This document shows positions 47,607-58,136 of a DNA stretch of 64,000 nt, piece after piece. Every line of letters starts with the position of its first letter. Positions within the stretch are counted from its first letter, which is position 1. The position numbers and the translations under genes are program-made. Source of the DNA: Alphaproteobacteria bacterium (GTDB lineage Bacteria > Pseudomonadota > Alphaproteobacteria > Rhizobiales > OSC116); assembly GCA_002400495.2 (NCBI GenBank), contig NVQL02000074.1:62001-126000 (forward strand), written 5' to 3'. The notes under the pieces were generated by a model. It saw nothing but the letters and a program-made list of their open reading frames with translations, had not been told where the DNA came from and searched no databases.

Positions 47607-48441
47607 GAAATCATCAATTGCAAAATTTACTGGCAAAGATCGCCACCCTGTCGATATCAATATCTTGACAGAAGTTCTAGCAGCTTCAAGCGACGCTTGC
47701 TGGTGCATGGAATTTGGCGTACCTGTCGACCTCAGCGCACCAGACCAAGAAATCATTCGTCAGTTTTTCGAAAATGACGTATTTTGGCGGCTTTCAAACC
47801 CCGCAATGGCCCAATTATACCTTTTGCCTGCAGGTCAGAATTTCAATGACCGCCCTGTGCGTGAAATCTTTCCAAGAAACAAACAAAATGAAGACTTTGT
47901 TTTAAACCTATTGGCAAATGGCTTCGAAATAGACAGAGCCCCCGCATTAGATACTCGTTATGACGGTGTTCAAATTTATGTAGAAAATGATGTTCGAGCT
48001 CATGTTAAAAACGGCCAACTCATAAGAATGTTTGGAATTGTTCGAGATGTCGGCAAGCACAAACACCGCGAGGCGGTATTACAAAGTCAATTAGACGACA
48101 GCCTATTGATTCTTAACTCAGTACCAACTCCCATATTTACAGTTTCATCAAATGGCGGCATTGTTTTGGCTAACCATGCGGCCGAGCGTCTTGTTTCCGC
48201 TTCAAAAGGTATGCTTTTAGGCCAAACACTAAGCCATATTATTTCTCAAAATTTCGATGCTTCTTTTTCAGAAAAATTTATTCCAGCACTCGAAGCAGGA
48301 CTCAAAGCCGAAACGCCCCAAACAACGTCAATAACCCAAAAAGATGTCAATTACACTTGGCACCTGACATCCACAGCTTCGTCAGATTCTGTAACTTTGG
48401 TGGTTACAGTCATTCCAAATAAACTGGAGGCCAACCAATGA
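47605..48441 (+). CDS. PAS-domain sensor-like protein
   Basis: 278 aa; PAS-like NSVPTPIFTVSSNGGIVLANHAAERL; stop/start overlap with following AAA+ gene. Confidence 0.75.
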   Translation: MKSSIAKFTGKDRHPVDINILTEVLAASSDACWCMEFGVPVDLSAPDQEIIRQFFENDVFWRLSNPAMAQLYLLPAGQNFNDRPVREIFPRNKQNEDFVLNLLANGFEIDRAPALDTRYDGVQIYVENDVRAHVKNGQLIRMFGIVRDVGKHKHREAVLQSQLDDSLLILNSVPTPIFTVSSNGGIVLANHAAERLVSASKGMLLGQTLSHIISQNFDASFSEKFIPALEAGLKAETPQTTSITQKDVNYTWHLTSTASSDSVTLVVTVIPNKLEANQ

Positions 48442-49793
48442 GCAACGAAACCACAGAGCAAGATTTCATGCAGCTAAGTGACGACGGCTTTATTTCAATT
48501 GATGCCAGCCAAAATATACTGCAAATCAACCAACAAGCTTGCCGCCTACTCGGCATTCAGCACGACCAAATCATTGGCACTCAACTATCTCAAATCACCA
48601 AGTCAATTCCAGTTTGGGCAGAGCTTGTTGATGCCTGCAATAAAGGCATGCGGCATGACCTAAATTTGACACTAAATGGCGGTCAGCAAGTGTTTATAAG
48701 CTTGCGAAGCCAAAACCATTCCCAAAACATACAACTCATTCAAATTTGCGATTTAGAGGGCTTTGAATATCGCCGCAACCGCGCAAATGGTCGCAAACCA
48801 GACAATGTGATAAGTTTCCTATCCAATAAAACCCGCCCCGATTTCGAAACACAAAGACGCCTGTCACCCGAACTAAACCGTGTACTAGCACGAGGCGAAC
48901 GCGCCATTCGTCAAGGCGCACGGGTAATGATTACTGGCGAGTCAGGTGTCGGCAAATCCGAAATCGCAAGGTTTCTACACATCGCAGTTGGCGATGCGAA
49001 TGATCCTTTTAAAATCGTAAATTGCGCCATGTCGTCGCCAGCCGATTTAACCGATATCCTATTTGGCACCACAGAAAACACGGGGCTTATTCAACAAGCC
49101 ACAGGCGGCACTCTTTTCTTAGATGAAATAGCAGAGATACCCCTAAGCGTTCAAGCCCGCCTACTAGGTTATTTAGAAGATTTTTCAACCAATGCAGCAA
49201 ATTCGCAAGGCGCCCATCGCTCAAGTTTACGCATCATTTCAGCAACCAATGCCGATTTGCAAAAACTAATCAACCAAGGTAAATTCCGTGCCGATCTATT
49301 CTACAGATTGGCCGTCATTAGCTTAAAAGTGCCGCCATTAAGGCAAATGCCAGCACTAGTTCCACATTTATGCAACCGCTTCATGCAGACCATTAATCAA
49401 CGCAGAGAAACACCAATTATCCTATCAGGCCAGTTTCTTAAAACTTTAGAAGATTATAGTTTTCCTGGAAACATTCGAGAACTTCTTAACATCGTTCAAC
49501 GCGCCTCTATTTTTATGGAAGACGCAGAGGATATGGAAGAGCTAATCGCTGAGCTTATCAGGCCAAACGACAATTTACACGACATTGAACTAACCAATGG
49601 CGCAACGCTTGATCTAAAAACAGAAGTCAGGCGCTTTGAACTGGCCTTAATCGACAAGGCAATCCTCATTCATGGCAGTAAAAGAAAAGCGGCAAAAATT
49701 CTTGGTGTGGATATCGGCACTATATCGAGGAAAACCACCAAAAGGGAGGTGGGAGAAGAGGCTGAAAACCTTGATCTAAATATAAAAAAATAA
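48438..49793 (+). CDS. PAS-AAA+-HTH enhancer-binding-protein-like regulator lacking GAFTGA loop
   Basis: MITGESGVGKSEIARFLH; GGTLFLDEIAEIP; between them DILFGTTENTGLIQQATGG instead of GAFTGA; C-terminal KRKAAKILGVDIGTISRK. Confidence 0.88.
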   Translation: MSNETTEQDFMQLSDDGFISIDASQNILQINQQACRLLGIQHDQIIGTQLSQITKSIPVWAELVDACNKGMRHDLNLTLNGGQQVFISLRSQNHSQNIQLIQICDLEGFEYRRNRANGRKPDNVISFLSNKTRPDFETQRRLSPELNRVLARGERAIRQGARVMITGESGVGKSEIARFLHIAVGDANDPFKIVNCAMSSPADLTDILFGTTENTGLIQQATGGTLFLDEIAEIPLSVQARLLGYLEDFSTNAANSQGAHRSSLRIISATNADLQKLINQGKFRADLFYRLAVISLKVPPLRQMPALVPHLCNRFMQTINQRRETPIILSGQFLKTLEDYSFPGNIRELLNIVQRASIFMEDAEDMEELIAELIRPNDNLHDIELTNGATLDLKTEVRRFELALIDKAILIHGSKRKAAKILGVDIGTISRKTTKREVGEEAENLDLNIKK

Positions 49794-49809
49794 CAAAAGG
49801 GAGCGAAGT

Positions 49810-50865
49810 ATGAGAATTCTTCAAACATTAAAATCATCGGCATGCGCAATGGCAATTATTTGTGCAAGCGCATCACTAGCATTTGCAGCCAATGAAATAA
49901 ATATTTTAACATGGGAAGGCTATGCAGACCAAAGCTTTGTAAAGCCGTTCGAAGACGCATCGGGTTGCAAAGTGAATGCAACTTACGTTGGTTCAAATGA
50001 CGATTTTGCACCTAAACTAATTGCTGGTGGTGGTGTTTACGACCTAATTTCACCTTCAATTGATTCAACAACAACGCTCATTGAAGCGGCTTTCCTTCAA
50101 CCTGTCGATACAAGTAAGCTTGCAGAATATAACAATTTATATGAGCAGTTCCGCACCAACGCCGCCTTTAACCATGAAGGCGAAGTCTATGGCATACCAT
50201 TTGCGTGGGGCGCAATCGCATTCATGTATTTAACCGATAAATTCGAAACACCGCCAACATCTTTAGCCGATCTGTGGGACGAAAAATATGCAGGTAAAAT
50301 TTCACTTTGGGATGATAAAAGCGCTCTTTATGTTGCCGCCCGCCTCATTGGTGCAAAAGATATCTACAACCTAACAGATGAAGAAATGGCCGCAACCAAA
50401 GCCAAACTAATAGAGCAAAAACCACTCATTCGCAAATATTGGGCAACGGCGGGTGAATTGGTAGATCTATATGCATCTGGCGAAGTTTGGATTTCAAACA
50501 CATGGGCTGGTTATCAGTCTGGTTTGCTTAAGGAAAAAGGCATTAACGTTACCGAATTCTTACCAAAAGAAAAAGCCGAAGGTTGGATTGATTCATTCCT
50601 AATTGTAAAAGATTCTCCTAACCTTGAATGCACCTATAAATTCCTAAACATGCTAATTGCAGAAGAAGGTCAATGCGGCGTCGCAAATGTAAACGGCTAT
50701 TCTGTTGCCAACCCAGTGGCAGCAAAAAAATGCATGACACCCGAGCAATTCAAAGCCCTTCATCAAGATGATTTGGCCTATTTAGACGAATTGGTACTTT
50801 GGAAAAACCTAGGTGCAGATATTGAAAGATATACCAACACTTGGAATGCGGTTAAAGCCCAGTAA
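49810..50865 (+). CDS. Polyamine-type (PotD/PotF) substrate-binding protein
   Basis: Signal peptide; INILTWEGYADQSFVKPFEDASGCKVNATYVGSNDD; precedes PotABC-like genes. Confidence 0.9.
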   Translation: MRILQTLKSSACAMAIICASASLAFAANEINILTWEGYADQSFVKPFEDASGCKVNATYVGSNDDFAPKLIAGGGVYDLISPSIDSTTTLIEAAFLQPVDTSKLAEYNNLYEQFRTNAAFNHEGEVYGIPFAWGAIAFMYLTDKFETPPTSLADLWDEKYAGKISLWDDKSALYVAARLIGAKDIYNLTDEEMAATKAKLIEQKPLIRKYWATAGELVDLYASGEVWISNTWAGYQSGLLKEKGINVTEFLPKEKAEGWIDSFLIVKDSPNLECTYKFLNMLIAEEGQCGVANVNGYSVANPVAAKKCMTPEQFKALHQDDLAYLDELVLWKNLGADIERYTNTWNAVKAQ

Positions 50866-50939
50866 ATTGCTTAATTAACAATATTTACGCTTGAAAATAC
50901 AGAAATCCTGTTGTTTTCGAGCGTCCTATTGAGGAAACT

Positions 50940-52034
50940 ATGTCAGATATAATTCAGATCCAAAATCTCAGCAAACATTTTGGCAATATTGTTGGGGTGA
51001 ATGATGTCACTTTGGATATAAATGAGGGCGAATTTGTCACCATTTTAGGGCCTTCTGGCTGCGGAAAGTCAACATTACTAAGAATGATAGCGGGTTTTGA
51101 ACAACCAACCCAAGGCCACATTTTTCTAGATGAAAAAGACGTAACTAACACCCCTGCAAACAAACGCGAAGTGAATATGGTGTTCCAAGATTACGCCCTA
51201 TTTCCCCACTTAAAAGTAGGTGCAAATGTAGGTTACGGCCTAAAGGTAAATGGCGTCAATAAATCAGACAGACAACAACCAATAATCGATGCCCTTAACC
51301 TAGTTGGCCTATCAGATAAAATTGATAACATGCCCCACGAATTATCTGGCGGCCAAAGACAACGCGTCGCCCTAGCCCGCGCACTTGTTCGGCGCCCAAA
51401 AGTATTGCTACTCGACGAACCACTTTCAGCGCTAGACGCAAATCTACGCGAACAAATGCAAGTAGAGCTAAGGCATTTGCATAAAAAAGTTGGCCTAACA
51501 TTCATCATGGTCACCCACGATCAAACCGAGGCTATGGTTATGTCACAACGTGTTGTGGTCATGAAAGAAGGCCAAATCGCCCAAATGGGCACACCATCAG
51601 ATTTATACGATCACCCTGCAAATAGCTATGTTGCCAATTTCATCGGCACAACCAATTTATTCTCATCAACCGCAACCAAAACCAGCTCAAACCAAATCAA
51701 TATCAATTACTTCGGTCAACCGCTTCAAATTGCCGCAAATGATAAAATCTTAACATCAGGTACAGAGCAAATATTCGGCTTCCGACCCGAAAAAGCCGTC
51801 TTAGTTCATGATCACCGACAAGCAACCAACGGCTTACAAGGCAAAGTTAAAGAAGTACTTTATCAAGGCCTTGCTGCGCGCATTCTAATCAATGTTGGCG
51901 CAGGCGAAATCGCAATCGACCAAATGCTGTCAGAAACCAAAGAAAATGCCCGCCTACCAAGTGAAGGTGACCAAGTCACAATTGAAATTGACCCCCACAA
52001 AATCATGGCCTTCGAACAAGGGCATATCACATGA
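50940..52034 (+). CDS. Polyamine-type ABC ATPase (PotA-like)
   Basis: GPSGCGKSTLLRMIAGFEQPTQG; LSGGQRQRVALARAL; LLDEPLSALD; TOBE-like C terminus. Confidence 0.94.
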   Translation: MSDIIQIQNLSKHFGNIVGVNDVTLDINEGEFVTILGPSGCGKSTLLRMIAGFEQPTQGHIFLDEKDVTNTPANKREVNMVFQDYALFPHLKVGANVGYGLKVNGVNKSDRQQPIIDALNLVGLSDKIDNMPHELSGGQRQRVALARALVRRPKVLLLDEPLSALDANLREQMQVELRHLHKKVGLTFIMVTHDQTEAMVMSQRVVVMKEGQIAQMGTPSDLYDHPANSYVANFIGTTNLFSSTATKTSSNQININYFGQPLQIAANDKILTSGTEQIFGFRPEKAVLVHDHRQATNGLQGKVKEVLYQGLAARILINVGAGEIAIDQMLSETKENARLPSEGDQVTIEIDPHKIMAFEQGHIT

Positions 52035-52897
52035 AAATCATCCAAAGAGGAAAGTTAGCGGCAGGCGCAGTTTTATCACTGCCCTTAATCTGGACCATAT
52101 TATTCATGTTCGTGCCCTACGCAATCCTATTCGTTTATAGCTTTTGGGAAAAAAAATACCCAACTTTTGAAGCGGCATTTCAATTCGGTAATTACTTCAC
52201 TATTTTCACCGACCCACAATATTTTCAAGTGCTACTAAGAACAGGAAAAATCGCCGCTTTTGTATCCTTTTTCTCAGCCCTCTTGGCCTACCCATTTGCC
52301 TATTTTCTAATTTTCAAAGTCAAAACCAATGGCACAAGACAGTTGCTCTACATGGCCGTTATTGCCCCACTTTGGATTTCCTATTTATTACGCGCATATA
52401 CATGGAAAACCATTTTGGGAACAAATGGCATTCTAAATTCCTTCCTCATTTGGGCGGGCATCACCAATGAACCAACAGATATATTCCTATACAACCAATT
52501 CGCCATGATCCTAACCCTAACCTATGTATTCATCCCCTTCATGGTCATGCCAATTTACACATCACTAGAAAAAATCCCCAAAAACCTAATTGAAGCCTCA
52601 GCAGATTTAGGCCTAAACGGCTTTATGACGTTTATAAAAGTAACCCTCCCCCTTTCCATACCGGGTTTAGTGGCTGGTTTCACACTCACTTTCTGCCTGT
52701 CATTCGGCGATTTCATCGCGTCATTCTTAGTTGGCGGGCCAGATGGCTTGATGATTGCAAATGTCATTTCCTCTCAGTTTGGCGCTGCACTCAACTGGCC
52801 ACTCGGCTCAGCCTTGGCCATCATAATGCTGGTCATTGTGCTGACTATCATTTCCATCTCAGATCGCTTCGAACGACTTGGAGAGGCAAAATTATGA
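52031..52897 (+). CDS. Polyamine-type ABC permease (PotB-like)
   Basis: LIEASADLGLNGFMTFIKVTLPLSIPGLVAGF. Confidence 0.92.
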   Translation: MKIIQRGKLAAGAVLSLPLIWTILFMFVPYAILFVYSFWEKKYPTFEAAFQFGNYFTIFTDPQYFQVLLRTGKIAAFVSFFSALLAYPFAYFLIFKVKTNGTRQLLYMAVIAPLWISYLLRAYTWKTILGTNGILNSFLIWAGITNEPTDIFLYNQFAMILTLTYVFIPFMVMPIYTSLEKIPKNLIEASADLGLNGFMTFIKVTLPLSIPGLVAGFTLTFCLSFGDFIASFLVGGPDGLMIANVISSQFGAALNWPLGSALAIIMLVIVLTIISISDRFERLGEAKL

Positions 52898-53700
52898 CCA
52901 CAACAACAACCCTATTCTCACGCATTTTTTCTACAGATGGCGCTTTTAAGGCTGTAGCCACGAGCGTATTGGCCTTCTTATATGCACCAATTATTGTGCT
53001 GGTCATGTTTAGCTTCAGCGATAGCCGTTCACTATCATGGCCAATAAAAGGCCTAACTTTTGATTGGTATCTCAAACTATTTCAAAATGAAGATTTGTTA
53101 GAAGCCATCGGCAACTCGTTCTATGTAGCGAGTTGCTCCACCCTACTCACGCTCATCATAGGCGTGCCCGCCGCCCTAGCGCTAAATCGCTACAATTTTT
53201 TCGGCAAATCACTGTTCCGTAAACTGGTTTTACTCCCCATTGCACTGCCAGGCATCATTACAGGCATTTCAATGCTCAACCTATTCAAGGTAGTGGGTTT
53301 CAATTTAAGCCTAGAAACAGTCATTATTGGCCATGCAACCGCACTAATTGCCATCATTGTCACCCAAGTTTTTGCACGGCTAGAGCGCCTGCCAAAATCA
53401 CTAGACGAAGCCTCAGCCGACCTTGGCGCATCTGGCTTGCAGACCTTCCTATTCGTCACCCTGCCCAATATTAAAACCTCGGTTATTGGCGCAGGCTTGC
53501 TGTCATTCACATTGTCTTTCGATGAAATCCCCGTCACATTTTTCCTAACGGGCAGAGACAACACTTTGCCCATGTATATCTGGTCAACAATGCGCCGTGG
53601 CATCACCCCCGAAATCAATGCAGTCGGCACCCTAATTTTATGTCTTTCAGCAATCCTCATTATCATTTCAGTTTTAATGTTGCGAGATAAAAATCAATAA
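52894..53700 (+). CDS. Polyamine-type ABC permease (PotC-like)
   Basis: LDEASADLGASGLQTFLFVTLPNIKTSVIGA. Confidence 0.92.
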   Translation: MTTTTTLFSRIFSTDGAFKAVATSVLAFLYAPIIVLVMFSFSDSRSLSWPIKGLTFDWYLKLFQNEDLLEAIGNSFYVASCSTLLTLIIGVPAALALNRYNFFGKSLFRKLVLLPIALPGIITGISMLNLFKVVGFNLSLETVIIGHATALIAIIVTQVFARLERLPKSLDEASADLGASGLQTFLFVTLPNIKTSVIGAGLLSFTLSFDEIPVTFFLTGRDNTLPMYIWSTMRRGITPEINAVGTLILCLSAILIIISVLMLRDKNQ

Positions 53701-53722
53701 AAAAATAAACAAGGAGAAACAA

Positions 53723-55213
53723 ATGGACAATATGACCAAGGTTATAAACAAACCCACACAAGGCGCGCTTATTAATGGCGAGTGGATACAAGGCAATGGC
53801 GGTACGTTTGATGTATCCAACCCACATGATGGCAGCTTGCTTAACACCGTTGGCATGGCCTCACTTACCGATGTCGACTCTGCCGTGGCGGCAGCCAAAG
53901 CAGCGCAGCCCGAATGGGCAGCCACACCCAATGTTGTGCGGGCAAAAATCATGCGCGAAGTTCACAAAATATTCCTAGAAAGAGCCGAACCAATTGCCCA
54001 AATGCTCACCGCCGAAATTGGCAAAACCATTACAGATGCACGCGAAGAAGTTTTCGAATATTCAGCACCATCTTGGGGCAAAGCAGCCGAAGAAATTTTG
54101 CGTCACCGCGGCATGTCTTTTCCATCAACCCAAGAGCAAACCACAAATAAACGCTTGGTAATGAACTACCGCCCACTTGGTGTCGTTGCCGCCATAACCC
54201 CATATAATTTTCCAATCGATATTTCATCCATTGCGTTGGCGCACATCATTGCAGCAGGCAATACCGTTATCTGGAAACCATCAGAATATGCCGCCGTAAG
54301 CTGTTCAATGTTAGCCGATATAATGAAAGAAGCTGGCGTGCCAGATGGTGTGCTCAATCTTGTTCATGGCAAAGGCGATGTTGGCAATGCGTTGGTCGAA
54401 CATAAAGATGTTAAAGGCGTATTCTTTACAGGCTCAACCGCAACAGGCCGCGTCATCGCAGCAAAATGCGCACTGCGCCCCCATTTGCTAGAATTGGGCG
54501 GCGATGGCCCCTTTATAATTCTCGAAGATGCCGATGTTGATGCTGCGGTTGACGGTGCTATCAATGGCTGTTTCTACTATTCAGGCCAAGTTTGCACCTC
54601 GGCCGAACGCGTACTGGTGCATGAAGATGTCTATGACGAATTTCTAGAAAAATTCACCGCCAAAGCCAGCCAATTAAAAATTGGTAACCCGCTAAATGAA
54701 GACAGCGAAATGGGCCCATTATGTAATGAAACCACATTAAAGCGCGTTCAAGAGCATGTAGCAGATGCCATTGCCAAAGGCGCAAAAGTCATAAAATTCG
54801 GCCCCGAAAGTGGCCTATACCACCCCGCAACCATACTCACCGAAGTCACTCAAGACATGCTAATCATGCAAGAAGAAACTTTTGGCCCTGTGGCACCGAT
54901 TATGAAAATATCTTCCGCCGAGCAAGCCATTGAAATTGCTAATTCTTCAAGTCTAGGCCTAATAGCATCCCTTTGGACACGCGATTTAGCAAGCGCATGG
55001 CGTGTTTCAGAGGCATTACCGCACGGCACAGTTAATGTCAACGAAACCAGCAATTATTGGGATCAATTGGCACCATTTGGCGGCACAGGCGATAGCGGTG
55101 TCGGTCGCGAATTATCGCAATGGTTCCTGCAAACATTCACCGAATCCAAACTTATGGTATTCGATTTAGGCGGCGATGTTAAATATAACCGCCGCGCCGA
55201 AGGCGGTTGGTAA
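53723..55213 (+). CDS. NAD(P)-dependent aldehyde dehydrogenase
   Basis: FTGSTATGRVIA, LELGGDGPFIILEDAD, SGQVCTSAERV catalytic Cys. Confidence 0.95.
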   Translation: MDNMTKVINKPTQGALINGEWIQGNGGTFDVSNPHDGSLLNTVGMASLTDVDSAVAAAKAAQPEWAATPNVVRAKIMREVHKIFLERAEPIAQMLTAEIGKTITDAREEVFEYSAPSWGKAAEEILRHRGMSFPSTQEQTTNKRLVMNYRPLGVVAAITPYNFPIDISSIALAHIIAAGNTVIWKPSEYAAVSCSMLADIMKEAGVPDGVLNLVHGKGDVGNALVEHKDVKGVFFTGSTATGRVIAAKCALRPHLLELGGDGPFIILEDADVDAAVDGAINGCFYYSGQVCTSAERVLVHEDVYDEFLEKFTAKASQLKIGNPLNEDSEMGPLCNETTLKRVQEHVADAIAKGAKVIKFGPESGLYHPATILTEVTQDMLIMQEETFGPVAPIMKISSAEQAIEIANSSSLGLIASLWTRDLASAWRVSEALPHGTVNVNETSNYWDQLAPFGGTGDSGVGRELSQWFLQTFTESKLMVFDLGGDVKYNRRAEGGW

Positions 55214-55282
55214 TTATAAGTAAAACCGAATTCCGTGGCATTTTTTGCAAGCGCATTAAATGTCACGGCATCCATAAAAAAA

Positions 55283-56023
55283 TTAGCGGAACAATGCAGC
55301 ATCATCACTCAATACCGATTGCGCCCCCCACTCCAATAATTCCAACGCACGGTCAGCATCATTCACAGTGGCAATGGCAAATTCAATGCCACTGGCTTTC
55401 AAAACATCATACCGCGCTTTAGAATTAAACGGCATATCCTGAATATGCAAAATATCTGCACCAATTTCTTTCATCAATGCAACAGGGTCACTAGGTACAG
55501 CCACCATTGCCATGCAACGCGGAATATCAGGCATCAATTCAGCAGCATAACGCAAACAACGTTCCGAAAAACCAGATATATAAAGGCCTTGCTTACCCAT
55601 TGGCCATTTGCGTTCCAACACTTTAGCCACTTGTTCAACAAGCTCTCTCTCAAGGCCTGGCACTTCTTTAACTTCCAATTGCAAATTTAAGCCACACTCC
55701 AAAATACAGTCTAAATACTCATCCAACGAAGGCGCAATTTCACCCTTAAATTCGTCAGCAAACCAGCCACCAGAATCCAATTGCTGTATTTCTGCCAGAG
55801 TTTTAGATAACACCGTTCCGCTTCCATTACTTGTGCGGTCAACCGTTTCATCATGAATCATCACCAATTTCATATCGGCTGTCAGTCTGACATCGGTTTC
55901 AATCCAAGTGGCGCCCAACTCCGCGGTTTTACGAACTGATACCAACGTATTTTCTGGAGTGACATTGGTAGCCCCTCGGTGAGCCACAAGACGTGAATTA
56001 ACAATAGGATGCTTAACAGACAT
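55283..56023 (-). CDS. Glycerophosphodiester phosphodiesterase
   Basis: Start MSVKHPIVNSRLVAHRGATNVTPENTLVS; VRLTADMKLVMIHDETVDRTSNGSG. Confidence 0.93.
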   Translation of the reverse strand: MSVKHPIVNSRLVAHRGATNVTPENTLVSVRKTAELGATWIETDVRLTADMKLVMIHDETVDRTSNGSGTVLSKTLAEIQQLDSGGWFADEFKGEIAPSLDEYLDCILECGLNLQLEVKEVPGLERELVEQVAKVLERKWPMGKQGLYISGFSERCLRYAAELMPDIPRCMAMVAVPSDPVALMKEIGADILHIQDMPFNSKARYDVLKASGIEFAIATVNDADRALELLEWGAQSVLSDDAALFR

Positions 56024-56146
56024 TCTTTTTATTCCTAATATTGAGCTTGCTGACCATCGATATAAATGATGATCAGCAAACCGGGGGAAGTAATTAACAG
56101 GGAATATGGTCAGCGAAAAAACTCGCTGGCCATACATTAGGTAAAC

Positions 56147-57253
56147 TCAACGAGCTAAGATTACGTTTTCGATGAAATATTCTTCCATCTTACCGCGGAA
56201 TGGTTGTGCAGCTTCGCCAACACGGTTTTTACGTTGTTCTGAAGAAACCAATGCATGAGAATCATCTGAGTCAGCATGAGTTGGCGCAGCACCAAATTGC
56301 ACATTAAATGCAGTTTGCGTTTCGGCCGATGTCAACCAGTCGATAAACAACAAAGCAGCAGCTGAATGTGGCGCATTTTGAGGAATAGCAGCACTATTAC
56401 CACCACCATTCATGCCCATAGTCGGAATGTAGAATTTAAGGTCTTTACGAACTTCGCCTTTTTTCTGCAATCCTGCCAAATGGTCTTCCCACGCAGGCAC
56501 CAAAGTCAATTCACCATCGCTAAGACGGGTCAAGCTATCAGTGTTACCAGCGGTAATGACATAATTTTGAGCGTGACCTTTAAAGAAATCAACACCGTCA
56601 CTTAGGCCAGCAATTTTGGCATCATCCACAGTTCCATCTGCAAAATCAATGTCCGATAAATTGCGCAATACGTTCTGATAAAAAGACGGGCCCGAGCCAC
56701 CATTCTCATAGTTAAAGCCCATGGCATTAGGGTTAGCTGTCCAATAAACCACAAATTCATCAACTGTTTGCGGTAAATCAGCGTCGTCAATTTTAGCAGG
56801 GTCATATGCGACGCCCGATTGGTTACCCCAATAAGCCAGCGCATAGCCTTTACTATCAAGACCATTCATATTGCTAGTTTTGCCTTCAGCATTTGGTATC
56901 AAACCAGTCAAATTGACATAAGTGCCTTCCATATTCATTTCAAATAAGGCGTTCCACCCATGTGACATCACGTCAATATCACCAACATCACGGCCAGTTT
57001 CAGCAATCAATTTATCCAAATTGCCGCCATAATTCCCTTCAGGAATGGTGACTTTAATGTCATACATTTCCTCAAACGGTTTAATAGCCGCTCTAAAATC
57101 ATCTTGGAAATACCAGACAAACCAAGTCAGTTCGCCTTCGCTTTTTGCCTGCGCGACAACTTCATCCCAAGACATGGATGAAAGCTCGGCAGCAAAAGCC
57201 CCTGTTACGCTCATGGCGGTAGCCATTGCGGTTGCTATTATTTTCTTAATCAT
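56147..57253 (-). CDS. Extracellular solute-binding protein (PotD/AfuA-like)
   Basis: Start MIKKIIATAMATAMSVTGAFA; WDEVVAQAKSEGELTWFVWYFQDDF. Confidence 0.88.
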   Translation of the reverse strand: MIKKIIATAMATAMSVTGAFAAELSSMSWDEVVAQAKSEGELTWFVWYFQDDFRAAIKPFEEMYDIKVTIPEGNYGGNLDKLIAETGRDVGDIDVMSHGWNALFEMNMEGTYVNLTGLIPNAEGKTSNMNGLDSKGYALAYWGNQSGVAYDPAKIDDADLPQTVDEFVVYWTANPNAMGFNYENGGSGPSFYQNVLRNLSDIDFADGTVDDAKIAGLSDGVDFFKGHAQNYVITAGNTDSLTRLSDGELTLVPAWEDHLAGLQKKGEVRKDLKFYIPTMGMNGGGNSAAIPQNAPHSAAALLFIDWLTSAETQTAFNVQFGAAPTHADSDDSHALVSSEQRKNRVGEAAQPFRGKMEEYFIENVILAR

Positions 57254-57308
57254 TTTATTCTCCCTTGTTATAATTAGTTCAAAAAATTTCGGTTGCGTCA
57301 TATTCACA

Positions 57309-58136
57309 TTAACCCTTTCCAGAGCTCAGCGCTGGGTTGGCCGATTTTAACAATCGTTCCAAAAACAGCATGAGCACCACGTTGGGGACAACGAGAATGA
57401 GTGAGATCACTGCCGCATTGGGGCGAATAAAATTAGCTCCCAAATTGGTAAACAGCAGCGTCGGAATAGTAGTAAAGTTTGGCGAGCCTACAATGAAGGC
57501 AATCGCAAATTCTTCAATCGAATAAATAAATACAATCAATAATGTCGCCATAACACCAGGTTTTAATGCAGGAAAATATGCAACTTTCCATCGAGCAAAT
57601 GGCGTTGCCCCTAAATCGCGCGCTGCATCTATATGGTTTTGCCGCACCTGCTCAAAACTAACCGACATAATGCGAATTGCATAAGGTAAAAATAAAATAG
57701 AATGGGCAAATAAAATCGCCCCAAACCGCCAAGCGTGCAATCCCATTTGAAACAATATGGCCGTAAAGAAAATAGCCGTTACAAAACCGGGTACAACCAA
57801 CGGTAATAAAACCAGCAACTTAACCGCTTCTTTGCCTTTAAAGTGCAATCGACCAAGCGCATAAGCAGTTGGCATCGCCAGTGTCAGAGTTAACAATGCC
57901 GCACTCGGTGCTAGTAAGTAGGAATTCAACATTGCCACTTTAAGCGAAGAATGCTCCCACAAATATTCCCATCTAGCGAATGACATAACGGGCGGCAACA
58001 GATGATCAGGTGTCCAAGGCTCCGATGGGTCAACAAATGACCACAAAATAGCCAAAGTAAACGGAATCACCAACCACAAAACACATATGCCAAACAGCGA
58101 CCAAACCAACATTTTATTCAGGCTAAATCTTTTCAT
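57309..58136 (-). CDS. ABC transporter permease (PotC-like)
   Basis: HIDAARDLGATPFARWKVAYFPALKPGVMATLL. Confidence 0.9.
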   Translation of the reverse strand: MKRFSLNKMLVWSLFGICVLWLVIPFTLAILWSFVDPSEPWTPDHLLPPVMSFARWEYLWEHSSLKVAMLNSYLLAPSAALLTLTLAMPTAYALGRLHFKGKEAVKLLVLLPLVVPGFVTAIFFTAILFQMGLHAWRFGAILFAHSILFLPYAIRIMSVSFEQVRQNHIDAARDLGATPFARWKVAYFPALKPGVMATLLIVFIYSIEEFAIAFIVGSPNFTTIPTLLFTNLGANFIRPNAAVISLILVVPNVVLMLFLERLLKSANPALSSGKG

